Shown here: piece after piece, positions 14,939 to 22,690 of the stretch
How positions within the stretch are numbered: position 1 is the stretch's first letter
Layout: the number at the start of each line of letters is the position of its first letter
Assembly (NCBI RefSeq): GCF_001039355.2
Contig: NW_019775473.1
Coordinates: forward strand, 1 to 47,626
Direction of reading: 5' to 3'
DNA: 47,626 nt
Source of the DNA: Lingula anatina
Taxonomy: Eukaryota; Brachiopoda; Lingulata; Lingulida; Lingulidae
Notes under the pieces: model-generated
What the model saw: the letters and a program-made list of their open reading frames with translations, nothing else
Told to the model about the DNA's origin: nothing
Database searches by the model: none
Translations under genes and position numbers: made by a program

Positions 14939-17321
14939 CACACATAGTTCTAGTTTGGCTATGTTTTGTATGTATATGTAGCACGTGTATACCTGTCGGT
15001 TTGTCCGTCTCCTCATCCTCCAGCTCGACGGGCCATTCCTTCACATGTGTGTGCACATTGCCAGTGTTTCAAAAAGGACAGGGACATTCCGCCTAAGGTG
15101 TACAGACATTGCTGTTTGTGATTGTGCTATTTTCATACGTTAAATCTGATCCATCACGTATGTGAAGACTTGCTTTGAAGGAATTAAATGCATTATCAGT
15201 TCCAGTGCCAACCACACCAGGTCCTGCGTGCAGAGAAGATTGGTTCCAAAGAGACAATATGTGCTACAAGGTAACGTTTGTCTTAAAAACAAAAGGGGCG
15301 TTTTACAATAAATAAATAAATAAATTAGTAAATAAATAAATGAATAAAAGTAAATTGCAAAATAAATCAACTTTGTATAATTTTGCAATGAACAAAATAT
15401 ATACCGTATAAACTTTGTTGAACTGCTTTTGACCATTTAAGGCGTTTTTTAAAACGGGCGTACACAAGAAGAAGTGGGAAAACGCCCGTCTCTTCTGTCA
15501 GTCAGAAGGGGGAAATCTGGCAAGTTTTCACAGCTCAGAGGAAATAGATTGGTTCATGAGTCGATTAAAAAGTACTAACAGGTATACTTAAAATGAGATA
15601 TTTCTATTACATTTTGCAAAAAGATTTTTTTTAATGTTCAACATATTACCATATGACAAAGGTTATTTTGCCCTTTCATTTTGTGAATAGTTGTAGGTAA
15701 TGTAACGGGTATTTAGAATAAATATATCCACAAACATCTTATAATATAAGAGTGAAATCTGTAACTTTAGTTTTTTTTCCTGATGTGCGCATTTTAAAAT
15801 ATCTCAAAGTTAACCTGGAGTCGTTTTTCTCTGTCCTAGATATTCACTGAACACGAGGTCACTTTGGATTGGATTGCATCTGGCAGCAAATGCAACAGGT
15901 GAGTTTGGAAGCAAATTGCCCTTATTTTCTTTAGGCACATTCCTTTTAACATAATTAGAAACCCCTGTCACCATCAGTGAACCAAATCATTTATAAATAT
16001 AACCTGTATTTAGATATCAGTAAAACAGTACCGGTTGATGTTGTTATATATAAATATAACGCAATGTTAAATTCACAAATAATGCTGTTAACTTACTAGT
16101 CGCAATTAATGACAATGTTTAGATAATTAATAGTTCTTTGCATGGATTCCGGTATCTTGGTTGTTGTGATTTTATCGTATAGATGGCGCCAACCATACCT
16201 GGTCTGACGGCACAGCAAACACGTACGCCCCCTGGGGACTAGGCGAACCTGACAACCACAACGGCAGAGAAATATGTGTTAGCCTCTTCAAGACGAAGGG
16301 GACTTTCAGAGATGATAACTGTGCAGCTGCCAAAGGCTGGATATGTAAAACATCGGTTACTGCAACTCCTATGCCAAGCACAATAACGACGCCAATTCAA
16401 GGTAAATTGAAAAAAAGGCAAAAACGTCAAAAGTTTCTAGGTTTTGCTAACCGATATCGGTGCAGTGTGTTTGTATCATTCACCTAGAAGATTAGCCGGC
16501 GGTATATTTAACTGAAATGTGATGTTGCACCCTGTAGTGTTGCGATGATGATTACTAAAGAGAGCGATTTTTGTGTGTGGCTCTCTTTTGTCAACCATGA
16601 AACTTGGTGCATATTGGCCTAACGAAGCTTTATTGTCTCATTTAAGTAGCTAAATTCCATGTTGTAAATACTATGTTCATGTTTCCATATGTGTCTTTAT
16701 TTTTTCATAATTTTAGTATGGGTATTTGTGTTACAATAGTATTAGTACAAAGAACGGAGTGTTTATTTACGCAGTTATGTTTCAATCCAGGCGTGGGTAA
16801 TTGTGGTGAAAACTGGAACTCTTTCGGCGAACACTGTTACTATGTTAGTGAGGATAGCAGTTGGACATTAACACCTAAAAAGTCTTGGTTCAAGGCACGC
16901 CAGTGGTGCCTGGAGAACGCTGGCGATCTTCTTAGTATACAGACTACCGGTGAGGAGGATTTTGTAACAACATTGGTCAGCAAGACACAATACACCAAGT
17001 TTTGGATCGGTGCAAACTCGTTTGACCTTCAGGGATACAGGCAAGTTTAATTGTGATACGACAGTTCATTAAATGCCAGTTTCATATATGTAAATGACTG
17101 ATATATCCTAGAGTCTATGATATTTCTGTAGTTTTGAGCAACCACCATTCCATTGGTGTAGATACTGTTCCTGGTATTTTGAATTGATTCAATATGGCAG
17201 AACCCAATGTATTTTGCATGGTTTTAATGCTTTTCTATATTTTAGATAATATTTCTAAACAAAATTCATTTTTATGAAGAAAGGAAGAAAAAATTCAAGA
17301 CTTAAAGCATTGAGTAAACGC

Positions 17322-17383
<62 letters not shown>

Positions 17384-18766
17384 CATATCTCATATCTTTA
17401 TAGAAAATAAGAAACTTATATTTCAAACCATCAAGGTCCACACAAATGTGCAAACTCCCAACTGTAAAGTTTCTGTAAAATATCTTTGACAGATGGGCCG
17501 ACGGCTCTCCAATGATCTACATTAACTGGGCCAAAGGAGAGCCAAACTCTGTTCACGGGAGCGAGAGATGTGTGAATATCCACTCAGGGAAGAATAACGT
17601 CGTTCCCGGTACGAATACCAAGGCAGTGAATTGTTTTGCTAGTCAAATGGGTGTTGCATCGCGAAGACTTAATCAAATATTTTTCTGTGAATCACTATTG
17701 ATTTTATGCAATTTCGAAAATTCTTTTAAAAACCACATGGTTACATTGGGTATCATTCGTCTCTTTTTCTTTTCACAAATCATATATATTCTGTTCTCCA
17801 GGGACCTTCAATGACGACAACTGTGCCGATGAAATGCCATTCATATGTAAGAAACACCAGTCAAGTAAGACAACTGGAACAATGGCAACGACACCTTCCA
17901 TAAGCGGTTATTGTCCCAGAGGATTTCACGGCGTTGGTAGGTATAATATGTTCTCGCATCATAGTAAAACAATACTTTTTATGTTATGTTTTCTCTCCCC
18001 AGAAGAACAATTTGCCACAAAATGTGAAACACTGGAAGCCAATGGTTAATCTTCTATTAATCCCTAATCTGGTAAGCCTATGCATCAAAGTAGATCACAC
18101 AACTTTTTTATAGTTCAGGGTTAAAAAATCATTCTTGTTCTTAGTCCTCTTCGCAGTTACCGGTCTGTTTGGAAACGACCGCGGGCAGCACCGTCGCACA
18201 TGTCACACACGTAAATGTGCCAAACATGCAGTTTAGGTTAATTATCTGAATATCATTTGTCATGTTGCACCAAAATTTACAATTGAATTTGTTCATTTAT
18301 AGCATGTTGTACTCATTAAATAGGTAACAGGTGTTACAAGTTTTTCGGAAAGGTGGATTCAGAGAGGAAGACATGGGAGGATGCGGCAGCTGAGTGTTCG
18401 ACTTTGGGGAAAGAATTTAGTTTGGCATCCATTACAAACCCACTGGAACAAGGTAAGAGATAGGCCAGGGTGACCCAACGTTGTTGTTCTTGAATAGATC
18501 ATAAATAGCTTATTCTGACACGCACGCAAAAATACGAGATTTTGCTTGTGTGTNNNNNNNNNNNNNNNNNNNNNNNNNNNNNGGGGGGGGGGGGGGATGG
18601 TAGACAAGGGTTAAAGGTGTCACTAGTTGCATTATGTTATTCTTATGTTTTATGGATGTGTTCTCAGTGTGATCAAATGCTTCTCTTAAAAAATTCTATA
18701 CACTCTCTTTGAATTAGAGTGGACGATTTTCAGTAGAATAACAGAACAAGTTTAACATTGCATTAG

Positions 18767-18860
<94 letters not shown>

Positions 18861-21800
18861 GTAAGTTCAACATTTCAAATCACAGGGTACGTAACCAGTC
18901 ATTTGCAGGACACCGATGTAGACCTCTGGATAGGCTTGAGCTCTACTTTTGACTATATTTATGCCCGTCGCCATGTTTTCCGTTGGCTGACCAACGAGGA
19001 AGTGAGCTTTGTGAACTGGGACGTTCGGAGTCCCACTTTAGGACAAGTAAGTATGTCATATTAAAAATGTCCAAGTTGTTTATGAAAGCGATATTTCCTC
19101 GTATAAGTTCATGTTCAGGCTGTCAGTATTGGTGGATAAACGGATTAGGTGTTTCTGGAGTAGTATAAAAGTGCAGGTTTTTTGTTTGCTTGTTGTATTT
19201 GATAGTCAGTGCTTGCTGCTTACACATTGTCAGTATGTTGTCAGTGCCCAGTGCATTATAAATAGGTATGCAATGCACATACCCTACTTGAAAGCTAGTG
19301 AGAAAGATGAAGTTGCATGAAATGCAAGAGTTTGTGAATAATGTGTGAAAAGTACATTGTGATACTGGTTTTGTCAAAAGAATCTGATTTTAAAGTCCTT
19401 TTACACATGTATGTAAATTTTACCTAATGAAACAGTAACATGTCTGCTTCTGCCCTACCTTGTAACTCTTCGTACAAAATGGGAAGACGTTGAATCTTAA
19501 TTGTGTTCTTTGCTCGTTTTGCTTTTTTCCTTTTAAGTCAAACGATAGAGAATGCGTTAAAGTCAGAAATACTAAGAGAAGTCTGGGAAGATGGGTGGAC
19601 TTAGAGTGTTCTCAGGTTAATGGCTACATATGCCAAACCTGGAAAGGTAGTCCTTTTTGTTTAACTTTTGATAATTATATATAAATATATATATATATAT
19701 TTCAATTTTAATATGAAAGTAAGTATGCGTTGGATGAATTTTCTGCTCGAGGAGGATGTTTTAAGATAATATATGACATATCGCGTTTTCATTGGAGATA
19801 AAATGATACATGTAAAGGCATTTGGATTAATATTTAAGTTTTATACTTAATTCTTTCATTTGGTGTATAGCGATCCCCAATCAAGACAAATTAGGAAACT
19901 AAATATAAGTATTATCATTGCTTGCAATTGGGCAGAACTCTGTGTACCTCCTATATGAAGCCACGTGTTAATTCGGCCAGTTAAAATAACGTTTTTGTTT
20001 AGATTCCCGTATCAGTACTCCTTGGACACCAGCGGTTTCAACCTCGGGTGCCTGTAAGTCTGGTTACACGTCTTACAATGGTCAGGCATGCTATAAACTA
20101 TACATAGCGGCTGTTAGCTGGGAACAAGCACGGGACCAATGCACGGCCGATGGGACTTTGTTGGCATTTGTACCAGATCTCCGCACGGAGGCCAATATTC
20201 AGTTAATAATGGCAGAGGCGTCTGGTCGACCTGCTTGGATTGGTTTAAAGGATATGGGTCAGGTAAATTATTTTGAATTGATGCGCATATTCCATGTTTC
20301 CCACTAAAATAATACCCAACCAAACTTCATTATTTTCATTCATCGTCCTGGCGACTATTTCAGCATTATGTGCACCAACCCGTAAAAAACTCACTATTAC
20401 CATGTAGCATACATGTGTATATAGGCCCCCTATCATTTTTCTTATAATGTGAATGGTATTATTTTGACAAATAATCGCAAGTGTCCTATATAAACAATTT
20501 GTCCCACCTGTGAAATTTAGCAAAACTTTAGTTGGGTGAACGAATGGCCTCTGACCTATACGAACTGGGATCAAGGTCAACCAAGCGCAGCAGGCCAGTG
20601 TGGTGTGATAACCCCCAGTGCCAAATGGAGGTCTTCAGACTGCAATAATAGATATCCTTTTGTCTGTATGTCAACGGAGGGTAAGTAATGTTCTTGCAAA
20701 TTGAAGTGACTATCGGATAGAATACGATTAACGTGGATATTTATAAATTTAGGTTGAGAACTGGATACTGTTGTGTTTCCCTGTTGCGTTTGTTTCAACC
20801 AAGGAGACACTTTCTCCTCATCACATTCACACGTACATTTACTTCATTTTTGACTGTATCGCCTTATTACATTTGAAACTTGATAACCCATTTTTCTCTT
20901 TATTTCTAGCCAAACCCCCAACCACCACGGTGCCATTACCTGGGTGGTGCCCTGAAGGAAACGGATGGATCGAGTACGGCGCTTCCTGTTTCTTTTACGA
21001 TGCGCATGCGTATGAGACTTGGGCGGGCGCTAAATTTGAATGCTACAAGCGTGGAGGACAACTTGCATCTTTCGCAAATCAAGATGAGGTGGATTTTATT
21101 CTTGGTTTAACGAAAAGTGAGAGCACTTATAGAAACTTGTGGATTGGTCTTATTCGAAGATTTCAAGGTGTGTTTTGATTATTGCAAAAATTACTATTTT
21201 ACTTGTCTACGTGATAAAATGAAATAAAAGTAATTATAACAGTGAACTTATCAATTATTATTATTATTATATGTTGTCATGTACATTGTACATGTAGTAC
21301 CTAGGCATTCATCTCTTATGAAAAACTAGATAATAATTATATTTATTTTTCAGTTGGAATTATTATACAAGTAAATTATTAGCATACACTTTGTCATAGA
21401 ATTATCATACTGAACAAGATATTGAACATTCATTTTTTGAAAAAAAAATTTTTTTCTACAAAATCTGAACTTTTTATTCGCACCTCGTCCACACTTTCAT
21501 AAAAAACCAACGTTATTAAAAAATTATCCTTCCAGATGAGTTTGTTTGGTTTGATGGGACACCTGTTGATTTCACGAACTGGTCACCTGGACAACCACGT
21601 GACCAAGGAAGAAGCGAGGACTGCGTGGAGTTCAAGGTCACGACCGGTGAATGGGATGACATCGTTTGTAACCGTGGTTTAGGATTTATATGCAAAACTC
21701 CAAAGAGTAAGAACTGAAACATGCTAATTAATTTCAATTTCTATAATCTTGCTCCTTTCTTCAAGTTTGAGAAACGCCACGGTTAAATCGAAGAGATACA

Positions 21801-22647
21801 AAAAAATATTATCATTTTTTCAACAGCAAACTTAAATCGTCTGATACGATCATTCGTAAGTTCACAATTTTTCGTTTTCACTATCATCGGTTCATTTACC
21901 TTTATGAAAGATTTAAATCATCGGTCATCTCCCCTGTGATACAGCTGTATCAAACGCAGTCAAAAAGAAAAAAATATTAACTGATGCTGTTTCCATATAC
22001 GATTCACAGTTAGGCCAACAGCATCCGTATCGATCAACGAAACATCACCATTGCAAACGGAATCAGGAAATCCCACGGTATCACCAGAGACCAACAAGCA
22101 GACAGAGGCACAAATGGGTAAAATTATTATTTTTTCAACCCTATTTGAATTCTACAGCCTTCTCGTTATCTGAACTAGCACTGACACGTAGTAATACTTT
22201 AGGTCAAAATGCTGAGCATTGTGTGTTTTTTTGTGCTGTGCTTCTTATGCTTTACCTGTTTTACAGTAATAATTTAACTGCATTTGGGCGTGTCACTTCA
22301 TCTCATTTTGGTATTCGTTATAACGAAGCATCAAACCTACTCAGACTTAGTTTACACTGTCAAATGCAAAAGCAAATGTATATCTGCACGTTTCAAATGA
22401 TTTTTTTCAATATTGCACCACAGGACTACCTGTGAATGGAGGGACTGTTGCAGTAATAGTTCTATGTCTGGTCATTGCTTACCTACTCGCCATCATAGGG
22501 TTCACTGTATTTAGACGGCGTCAAGTATCCATTGCTTTGGCGTCCTTCAACAAAGAAACTGGAGACACTGTGGCATTTTCATATGCAGATAACAAAGATA
22601 CTGAGCTTTTTGAAATACCATTCAATGACGAAAATGAACGTTTGTAA
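119..22647 (+). CDS. Gene A: giant multi-CTLD type I membrane receptor (5' partial)
   Basis: Forty-five exons join in one open frame of 2205 codons plus TAA at 22645-22647, starting in mid-codon because the 5' end lies upstream. The product has the end of one C-type lectin-like domain (D3), fourteen complete ones (D4-D17), a Thr/Ser/Pro stalk, one membrane helix and a 44-residue cytoplasmic tail. Each CTLD shows conserved Cys residues, a WIGL-type motif, an NW-type motif and a terminal YIC-type motif. By family (mannose receptor, DEC-205) it is expected to sit at the cell surface and take up glycan or protein ligands, perhaps in immunity; that is inference. All introns are GT-AG except two GC-AG introns (donors at 6395 and 17041). 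No stop or frameshift was found, so it looks functional. Introns not mentioned elsewhere hold nothing I recognise. Confidence 0.93.
610..1700 (+). CDS. Gene A D4 (C-type lectin-like domain)
   Basis: Exons 610-771, 1140-1219 and 1547-1700. The domain opens with NGSCDPAWEAYSFSCY, has SWLEAQRTC in the helix region, SSWIGV, then TNWAPDKPDN and LWDDVRC, and closes with AYICEKMIG. The EPN position reads KPD and the second motif WDD, so classical sugar binding is doubtful. Outer introns are phase 1, making the domain an insertable cassette. It matches gene B exons 29856-30017, 30305-30384 and 31097-31244. The first two exon pairs have identical length (162 and 80 nt). Confidence 0.88.
2306..2385. 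repeat. Nested inverted repeat (cruciform-like)
   Basis: The 14-base arm at 2306-2319 (TAATACACTGTCAC) is exactly complementary to 2372-2385. Nested inside, CTCGAGCG at 2319-2326 pairs with CGCTCGAG at 2338-2345, and CGATTTATGC pairs imperfectly with GCATATATCG. The layout suggests a small transposon end or a MITE remnant within the intron. Confidence 0.6.
2609..2965 (+). other. Isolated 118-codon ORF in intron, not recognised
   Basis: It has an ATG start and stop with no interruption, but no recognisable domain, signal peptide or repeat. It starts inside the less AT-rich part of the intron and continues into AT-rich sequence, which argues against one conserved coding unit. It may be a chance frame or the remnant of an inserted element. 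Confidence 0.15.
3031..4595 (+). CDS. Gene A D5 with separate linker mini-exon
   Basis: Exons 3031-3066 (linker mini-exon of 36 nt, GPVIPFISTSKE), 3560-3730, 3933-4052 and 4485-4595. Signature peptides are KCGMFWEDDSFSEYCYQ, LSWNEARLQC, GGDLASV, RYYWLGGND, FAYLNWATGHPN and RGYICKKKG. The EPN site reads HPN and the region before the penultimate Cys reads KSED, so the canonical calcium-site-2 ligands are incomplete. In gene B the linker and the first domain exon are fused into one exon (31534-31740) of exactly 207 nt = 36 + 171. Confidence 0.87.
4938..4982 (+). CDS. Gene A D5-D6 Thr-rich linker exon
   Basis: A 45-nt exon, phase 1 at both ends, encoding GHVTVTTSTVTTVDIG, with AG upstream and GTATGT downstream. 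The Thr-rich composition suggests an extended, possibly O-glycosylated spacer. The gene B counterpart is 32933-32992 (60 nt). Confidence 0.75.
5096..5138. repeat. ATC/ATT trinucleotide repeat
   Basis: A run of ATC units passes into a run of ATT units in the intron before D6. It is a simple microsatellite. Confidence 0.85.
5370..6394 (+). CDS. Gene A D6 (C-type lectin-like domain)
   Basis: Exons 5370-5549, 5901-6064 and 6284-6394. Peptides include YCTDGWKHYDQSCYK, INACRREGGDLVSI, EIWLGLNSK, YEWTDD, TSWKEREPSGHHG, GKWKNNDC and LPFICKK. The EPN site reads EPS, and WND is WKNND. The last exon runs on through a short linker (MVSPPT) into the first Cys of D7, so D6 and D7 share an exon. Its donor is AAG|GCAAAG, a GC-AG intron. 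The choice is supported by the 111-nt length shared with gene B exon 34482-34592 and by frame continuity. The donor at 5550 (GTAAGT) is preferred over a GT five bases upstream because it gives the same 180-nt length as gene B. Confidence 0.86.
6793..7792 (+). CDS. Gene A D7 (C-type lectin-like domain)
   Basis: Exons 6793-6908, 7208-7362 and 7587-7792; the first Cys comes from the previous exon. Peptides are GYRGSCYTVS, ATWTEAGRLC, LEQAYISGLIG, EYWIGLSKG, FTNWNKFHTG, EYVCVAV, GEWVDRKC and KLFICEYPR. There is no EPN-type motif in either paralogue, so this domain probably does not bind sugar in the classical way. The final exon also carries the linker and N-terminal part of D8 (YECPEGWGW ... DFCYK). 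Both it and its gene B partner are 206 nt. Confidence 0.87.
6918..6952. repeat. CT dinucleotide microsatellite
   Basis: An uninterrupted CT repeat lies a few bases after the splice donor at 6909. It may be length-polymorphic. Confidence 0.9.
7741..8773 (+). CDS. Gene A D8, EPN-type CTLD
   Basis: The domain starts inside exon 7587-7792 and continues in 8005-8132 and 8550-8773. Key peptides are ECPEGWGW, GDFCYK, HCRTIGGDLASFHS, IFWIGLSKP, IWSDGS, GEPNDHNGQEDCVEM, GRWSDVNC and VLCQL. It has EPN, the downstream Glu two residues before Cys, and WSD (Ser in place of Asn), so most calcium-site-2 ligands are present. By the mannose-binding-protein rule EPN predicts mannose/GlcNAc/fucose preference. 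The gene B partner has the complete WND. First domain of the duplicated five-domain block. Confidence 0.89.
9084..9128 (+). CDS. Gene A D8-D9 linker exon
   Basis: A 45-nt exon, phase 1 at both ends, encoding GDPLLTTVTATSPTPG. The gene B partner (37630-37674) is also 45 nt. In the second block copy the equivalent linker is fused to the last exon of D13 (16183-16401). Confidence 0.78.
9501..11202 (+). CDS. Gene A D9, EPN-type CTLD
   Basis: Exons 9501-9685, 9850-9914, 10566-10666 and 11068-11202. Peptides are CGSDSKWFAYKDYCY, SWQDARGQC, SGGDLASIHDSDENDF, KYWIGLNELDLESYK, WSDGTATDYTSWSLNEPN, GGQKCV, GHWSDENC and LSYICKKHK. EPN and WSD suggest mannose-type binding, although the Glu before Cys is Gln. 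The last exon continues through a Thr/Pro linker into the start of D10 (GQCPVGFHGIG). The gene B partner reads QPT/WGN, so the site has been lost or changed there. Equivalent to D14 in the second block. Confidence 0.88.
9915..10565 (+). other. Gene A intron of 651 bp with pyrimidine-rich end
   Basis: No gene seen; an open frame at 9970-10323 matches nothing I know. The last ~75 bases (10491-10558) are an imperfect repeat of TTTTCTATTCTCTTCT units that forms an unusually long polypyrimidine tract before the D9 exon at 10566. Confidence 0.5.
11169..12419 (+). CDS. Gene A D10, EPN-type CTLD with basic loop
   Basis: The first residues (QCPVGFHGIG) are in exon 11068-11202; then 11388-11522, 11873-12048 and 12320-12419. 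Peptides are NKCYLIQGDG, NWTEAIDACAAL, LASITNPLEE, VDFWLGISMFW, VGTRHRMRKFQW, LYWDHGEPNG, ENCVSIST, GHWQDRKC and GYVCQAWKG. EPN, the Glu before Cys and WQD are present. An Arg/Lys/His-rich stretch sits between WLG and the following FQW; gene B and D15 keep similar basic stretches here. Gene B partner exons are 40142-40276, 40513-40685 and 41079-41178. Confidence 0.88.
12740..12852. repeat. TTG-rich imperfect tandem repeat
   Basis: Two imperfect copies of a unit made of GTT repeats followed by pyrimidine-rich sequence ending TTGTTTATTTTTAT occur in the intron before D11. No function seen. Confidence 0.7.
12918..13638 (+). CDS. Gene A D11 (C-type lectin-like domain)
   Basis: Exons 12918-13159 and 13473-13638. 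A Thr/Pro linker (DPTLTTQAPTQATTS) leads into CPLGYLSFGDACYQM, TWEVAKVTC, DTLVSIMDGYEQAF, PIWLGIYRNG, YQWVDGWPADYLNWA, GRWNDMPC and SVCKRTSG. WND is intact but the EPN site is replaced by API, so sugar binding is doubtful. The gene B partner (41507-41754, 41956-42121) has EPS plus WND. The linker comes in the same exon as the domain start, as in D16. Confidence 0.88.
14025..14734 (+). CDS. Gene A D12 (C-type lectin-like domain)
   Basis: Exons 14025-14291 and 14567-14734. Pro-rich linker (ASPPTIIPEPENTG), then CPSGNSWRPYGHHCYQF, ANFHCYKQGGTLASIT, YYIGLVRKFGG, FGWEDGSLVNYLNWEEMEPSNN, KNCATIH, GGWQAANC and NFICKIAK. EPS and WQA argue against canonical calcium-site-2 binding. A possible N-glycosylation sequon (NNT) sits beside EPS. 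The gene B partner exons are 42511-42762 and 43072-43239; the second is 168 nt in both. Equivalent to D17. Confidence 0.87.
14850..14934. repeat. CT then CA microsatellite
   Basis: Interrupted CT tract at 14850-14898 joined directly to a CA tract at 14898-14934, in the intron between D12 and D13. Confidence 0.9.
15200..16401 (+). CDS. Gene A D13, EPD-type CTLD
   Basis: Exons 15200-15270 (linker and ACREDWFQRDNMCYK), 15442-15581, 15840-15898 and 16183-16401. Other peptides are KKKWENARLFC, GGNLASFHSSEEIDWF, SLWIGLHLA, HTWSDGTANTYAPW, GEPDNHNGREICV, TFRDDNC and GWICKTS, then a Thr/Pro linker to D14. The site reads EPD, between the mannose (EPN) and galactose (QPD) types; the gene B partner reads QPD. 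NAT and NHT are possible N-glycosylation sequons. All four exons have the same length in gene B (71, 140, 59, 219 nt). Equivalent to D8. Confidence 0.89.
15307..15347. repeat. AATA-type tetranucleotide repeat
   Basis: Imperfect run of TAAA/AATA units inside the first intron of D13. Confidence 0.8.
16791..17936 (+). CDS. Gene A D14, EPN-type CTLD
   Basis: Exons 16791-17040, 17493-17608 and 17802-17936. Peptides are NCGENWNSFGEHCYY, FKARQWCLENAGDLLSIQT, KFWIGANSFDLQGYR, WADGSP, INWAKGEPNSVHGSERCV, TFNDDNC and MPFICKKHQ. EPN, the Glu before Cys and ND are all present (Trp of WND is Phe), so it is a good candidate sugar-binding domain. The first donor is CAG|GCAAGT, a perfect GC-type donor; the gene B site has normal GT. 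The last exon continues through a Thr linker into D15 (YCPRGFHGVG). Equivalent to D9, with the two exons of D9 fused here. Confidence 0.9.
17325..17379. repeat. AT dinucleotide microsatellite
   Basis: Uninterrupted AT repeat in the intron following the GC donor at 17041. Confidence 0.92.
17897..19646 (+). CDS. Gene A D15 (C-type lectin-like domain)
   Basis: The first residues (YCPRGFHGVG) are at the end of exon 17802-17936; then 18324-18452, 18886-19046 and 19538-19646. Peptides are NRCYKFFGKVD, TWEDAAAECSTL, LASITNPLEQ, VDLWIGLSS, YARRHVFRW, VSFVNWDVRSP, RECVKV, GRWVDLEC and GYICQTWKG. The EPN position reads SPT, so classical sugar binding is doubtful. It clearly matches D10: same GFHG start, SITNPLE and CQ(A/T)WKG end, plus a basic loop. 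Confidence 0.87.
18554..18582. other. Assembly gap (29 N) next to a G run
   Basis: Twenty-nine undetermined bases, followed at once by 14 G (18583-18596), inside the first intron of D15. The flanking exons join in frame, so no coding sequence appears to be lost. Confidence 0.98.
18769..18860. repeat. AT repeat followed by a T run
   Basis: About 65 bases of AT repeat run into 27 consecutive T (18834-18860), ending 25 bases before the exon at 18886. The T run may act as a long polypyrimidine tract. Confidence 0.9.
20003..20680 (+). CDS. Gene A D16 (C-type lectin-like domain)
   Basis: Exons 20003-20262 and 20521-20680. Linker DSRISTPWTPAVSTSGA, then CKSGYTSYNGQACYKL, SWEQARDQCTADGTLLAFV, PAWIGLKDMG, FSWVNEWPLTYTNWDQGQPSA, GQCGVI, KWRSSDC and PFVCMSTEG. 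The site is QPS and the final motif WRSSD, so calcium-dependent binding is uncertain. Exon layout (linker + first half, then second half) is the same as D11, with the inner intron at phase 0 in both. The gene B equivalent lies beyond the window. Confidence 0.88.
20910..21706 (+). CDS. Gene A D17, membrane-proximal CTLD
   Basis: Exons 20910-21167 and 21536-21706. Linker AKPPTTTVPLPGW, then CPEGNGWIEYGASCFFY, TWAGAKFECYKRGGQLASF, NLWIGLIRRFQG, FVWFDGTPVDFTNWSPGQPRD, EDCVEFK, GEWDDIVC and GFICKTPK. The site reads QPR with WDD, so galactose- or mannose-type binding is uncertain. Strong match to D12 (CYKQGGTLAS / CYKRGGQLAS; GLVRKFGG / GLIRRFQG), including the phase-1 inner intron. The last exon ends in phase 1 and joins the stalk exon. 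Confidence 0.89.
22010..22117 (+). CDS. Gene A juxtamembrane stalk exon
   Basis: A 108-nt exon, phase 1 at both ends, encoding a 36-residue Thr/Ser/Pro/Gln/Asn-rich segment (start IRPTASVSINETSPLQ). It has no Cys and no CTLD signature, and contains the sequon NET. It probably forms an extended, O-glycosylated stalk between D17 and the membrane. Confidence 0.82.
22424..22647 (+). CDS. Gene A membrane helix and cytoplasmic tail (last exon)
   Basis: The exon begins with GLPVNGG, then a 23-residue hydrophobic segment at about 22444-22512 (TVAVIVLCLVIAYLL...), a RRR stop-transfer run and a 44-residue tail ending TAA at 22645-22647. The tail is acidic toward its end (EIPFNDENERL) and has one Tyr (FSYADNKD). 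There is no NPxY or mannose-receptor FENTLY-type motif and no exact acidic dileucine motif, so any endocytic signal is non-standard or absent. The charge pattern fits a type I protein with the tail inside. Confidence 0.9.
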
Positions 22648-22684
22648 AATGGATACTCATCGCCAGCCTGGGGACCAATTTGGA

Positions 22685-22690
22685 AATAAA
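22685..22690 (+). promoter_or_regulatory. Gene A polyadenylation signal (AATAAA)
   Basis: AATAAA 38 bases after the stop codon. A second AATAAA at 23178-23183 could give a longer 3' UTR; sequence alone cannot decide which is used. Confidence 0.45.
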
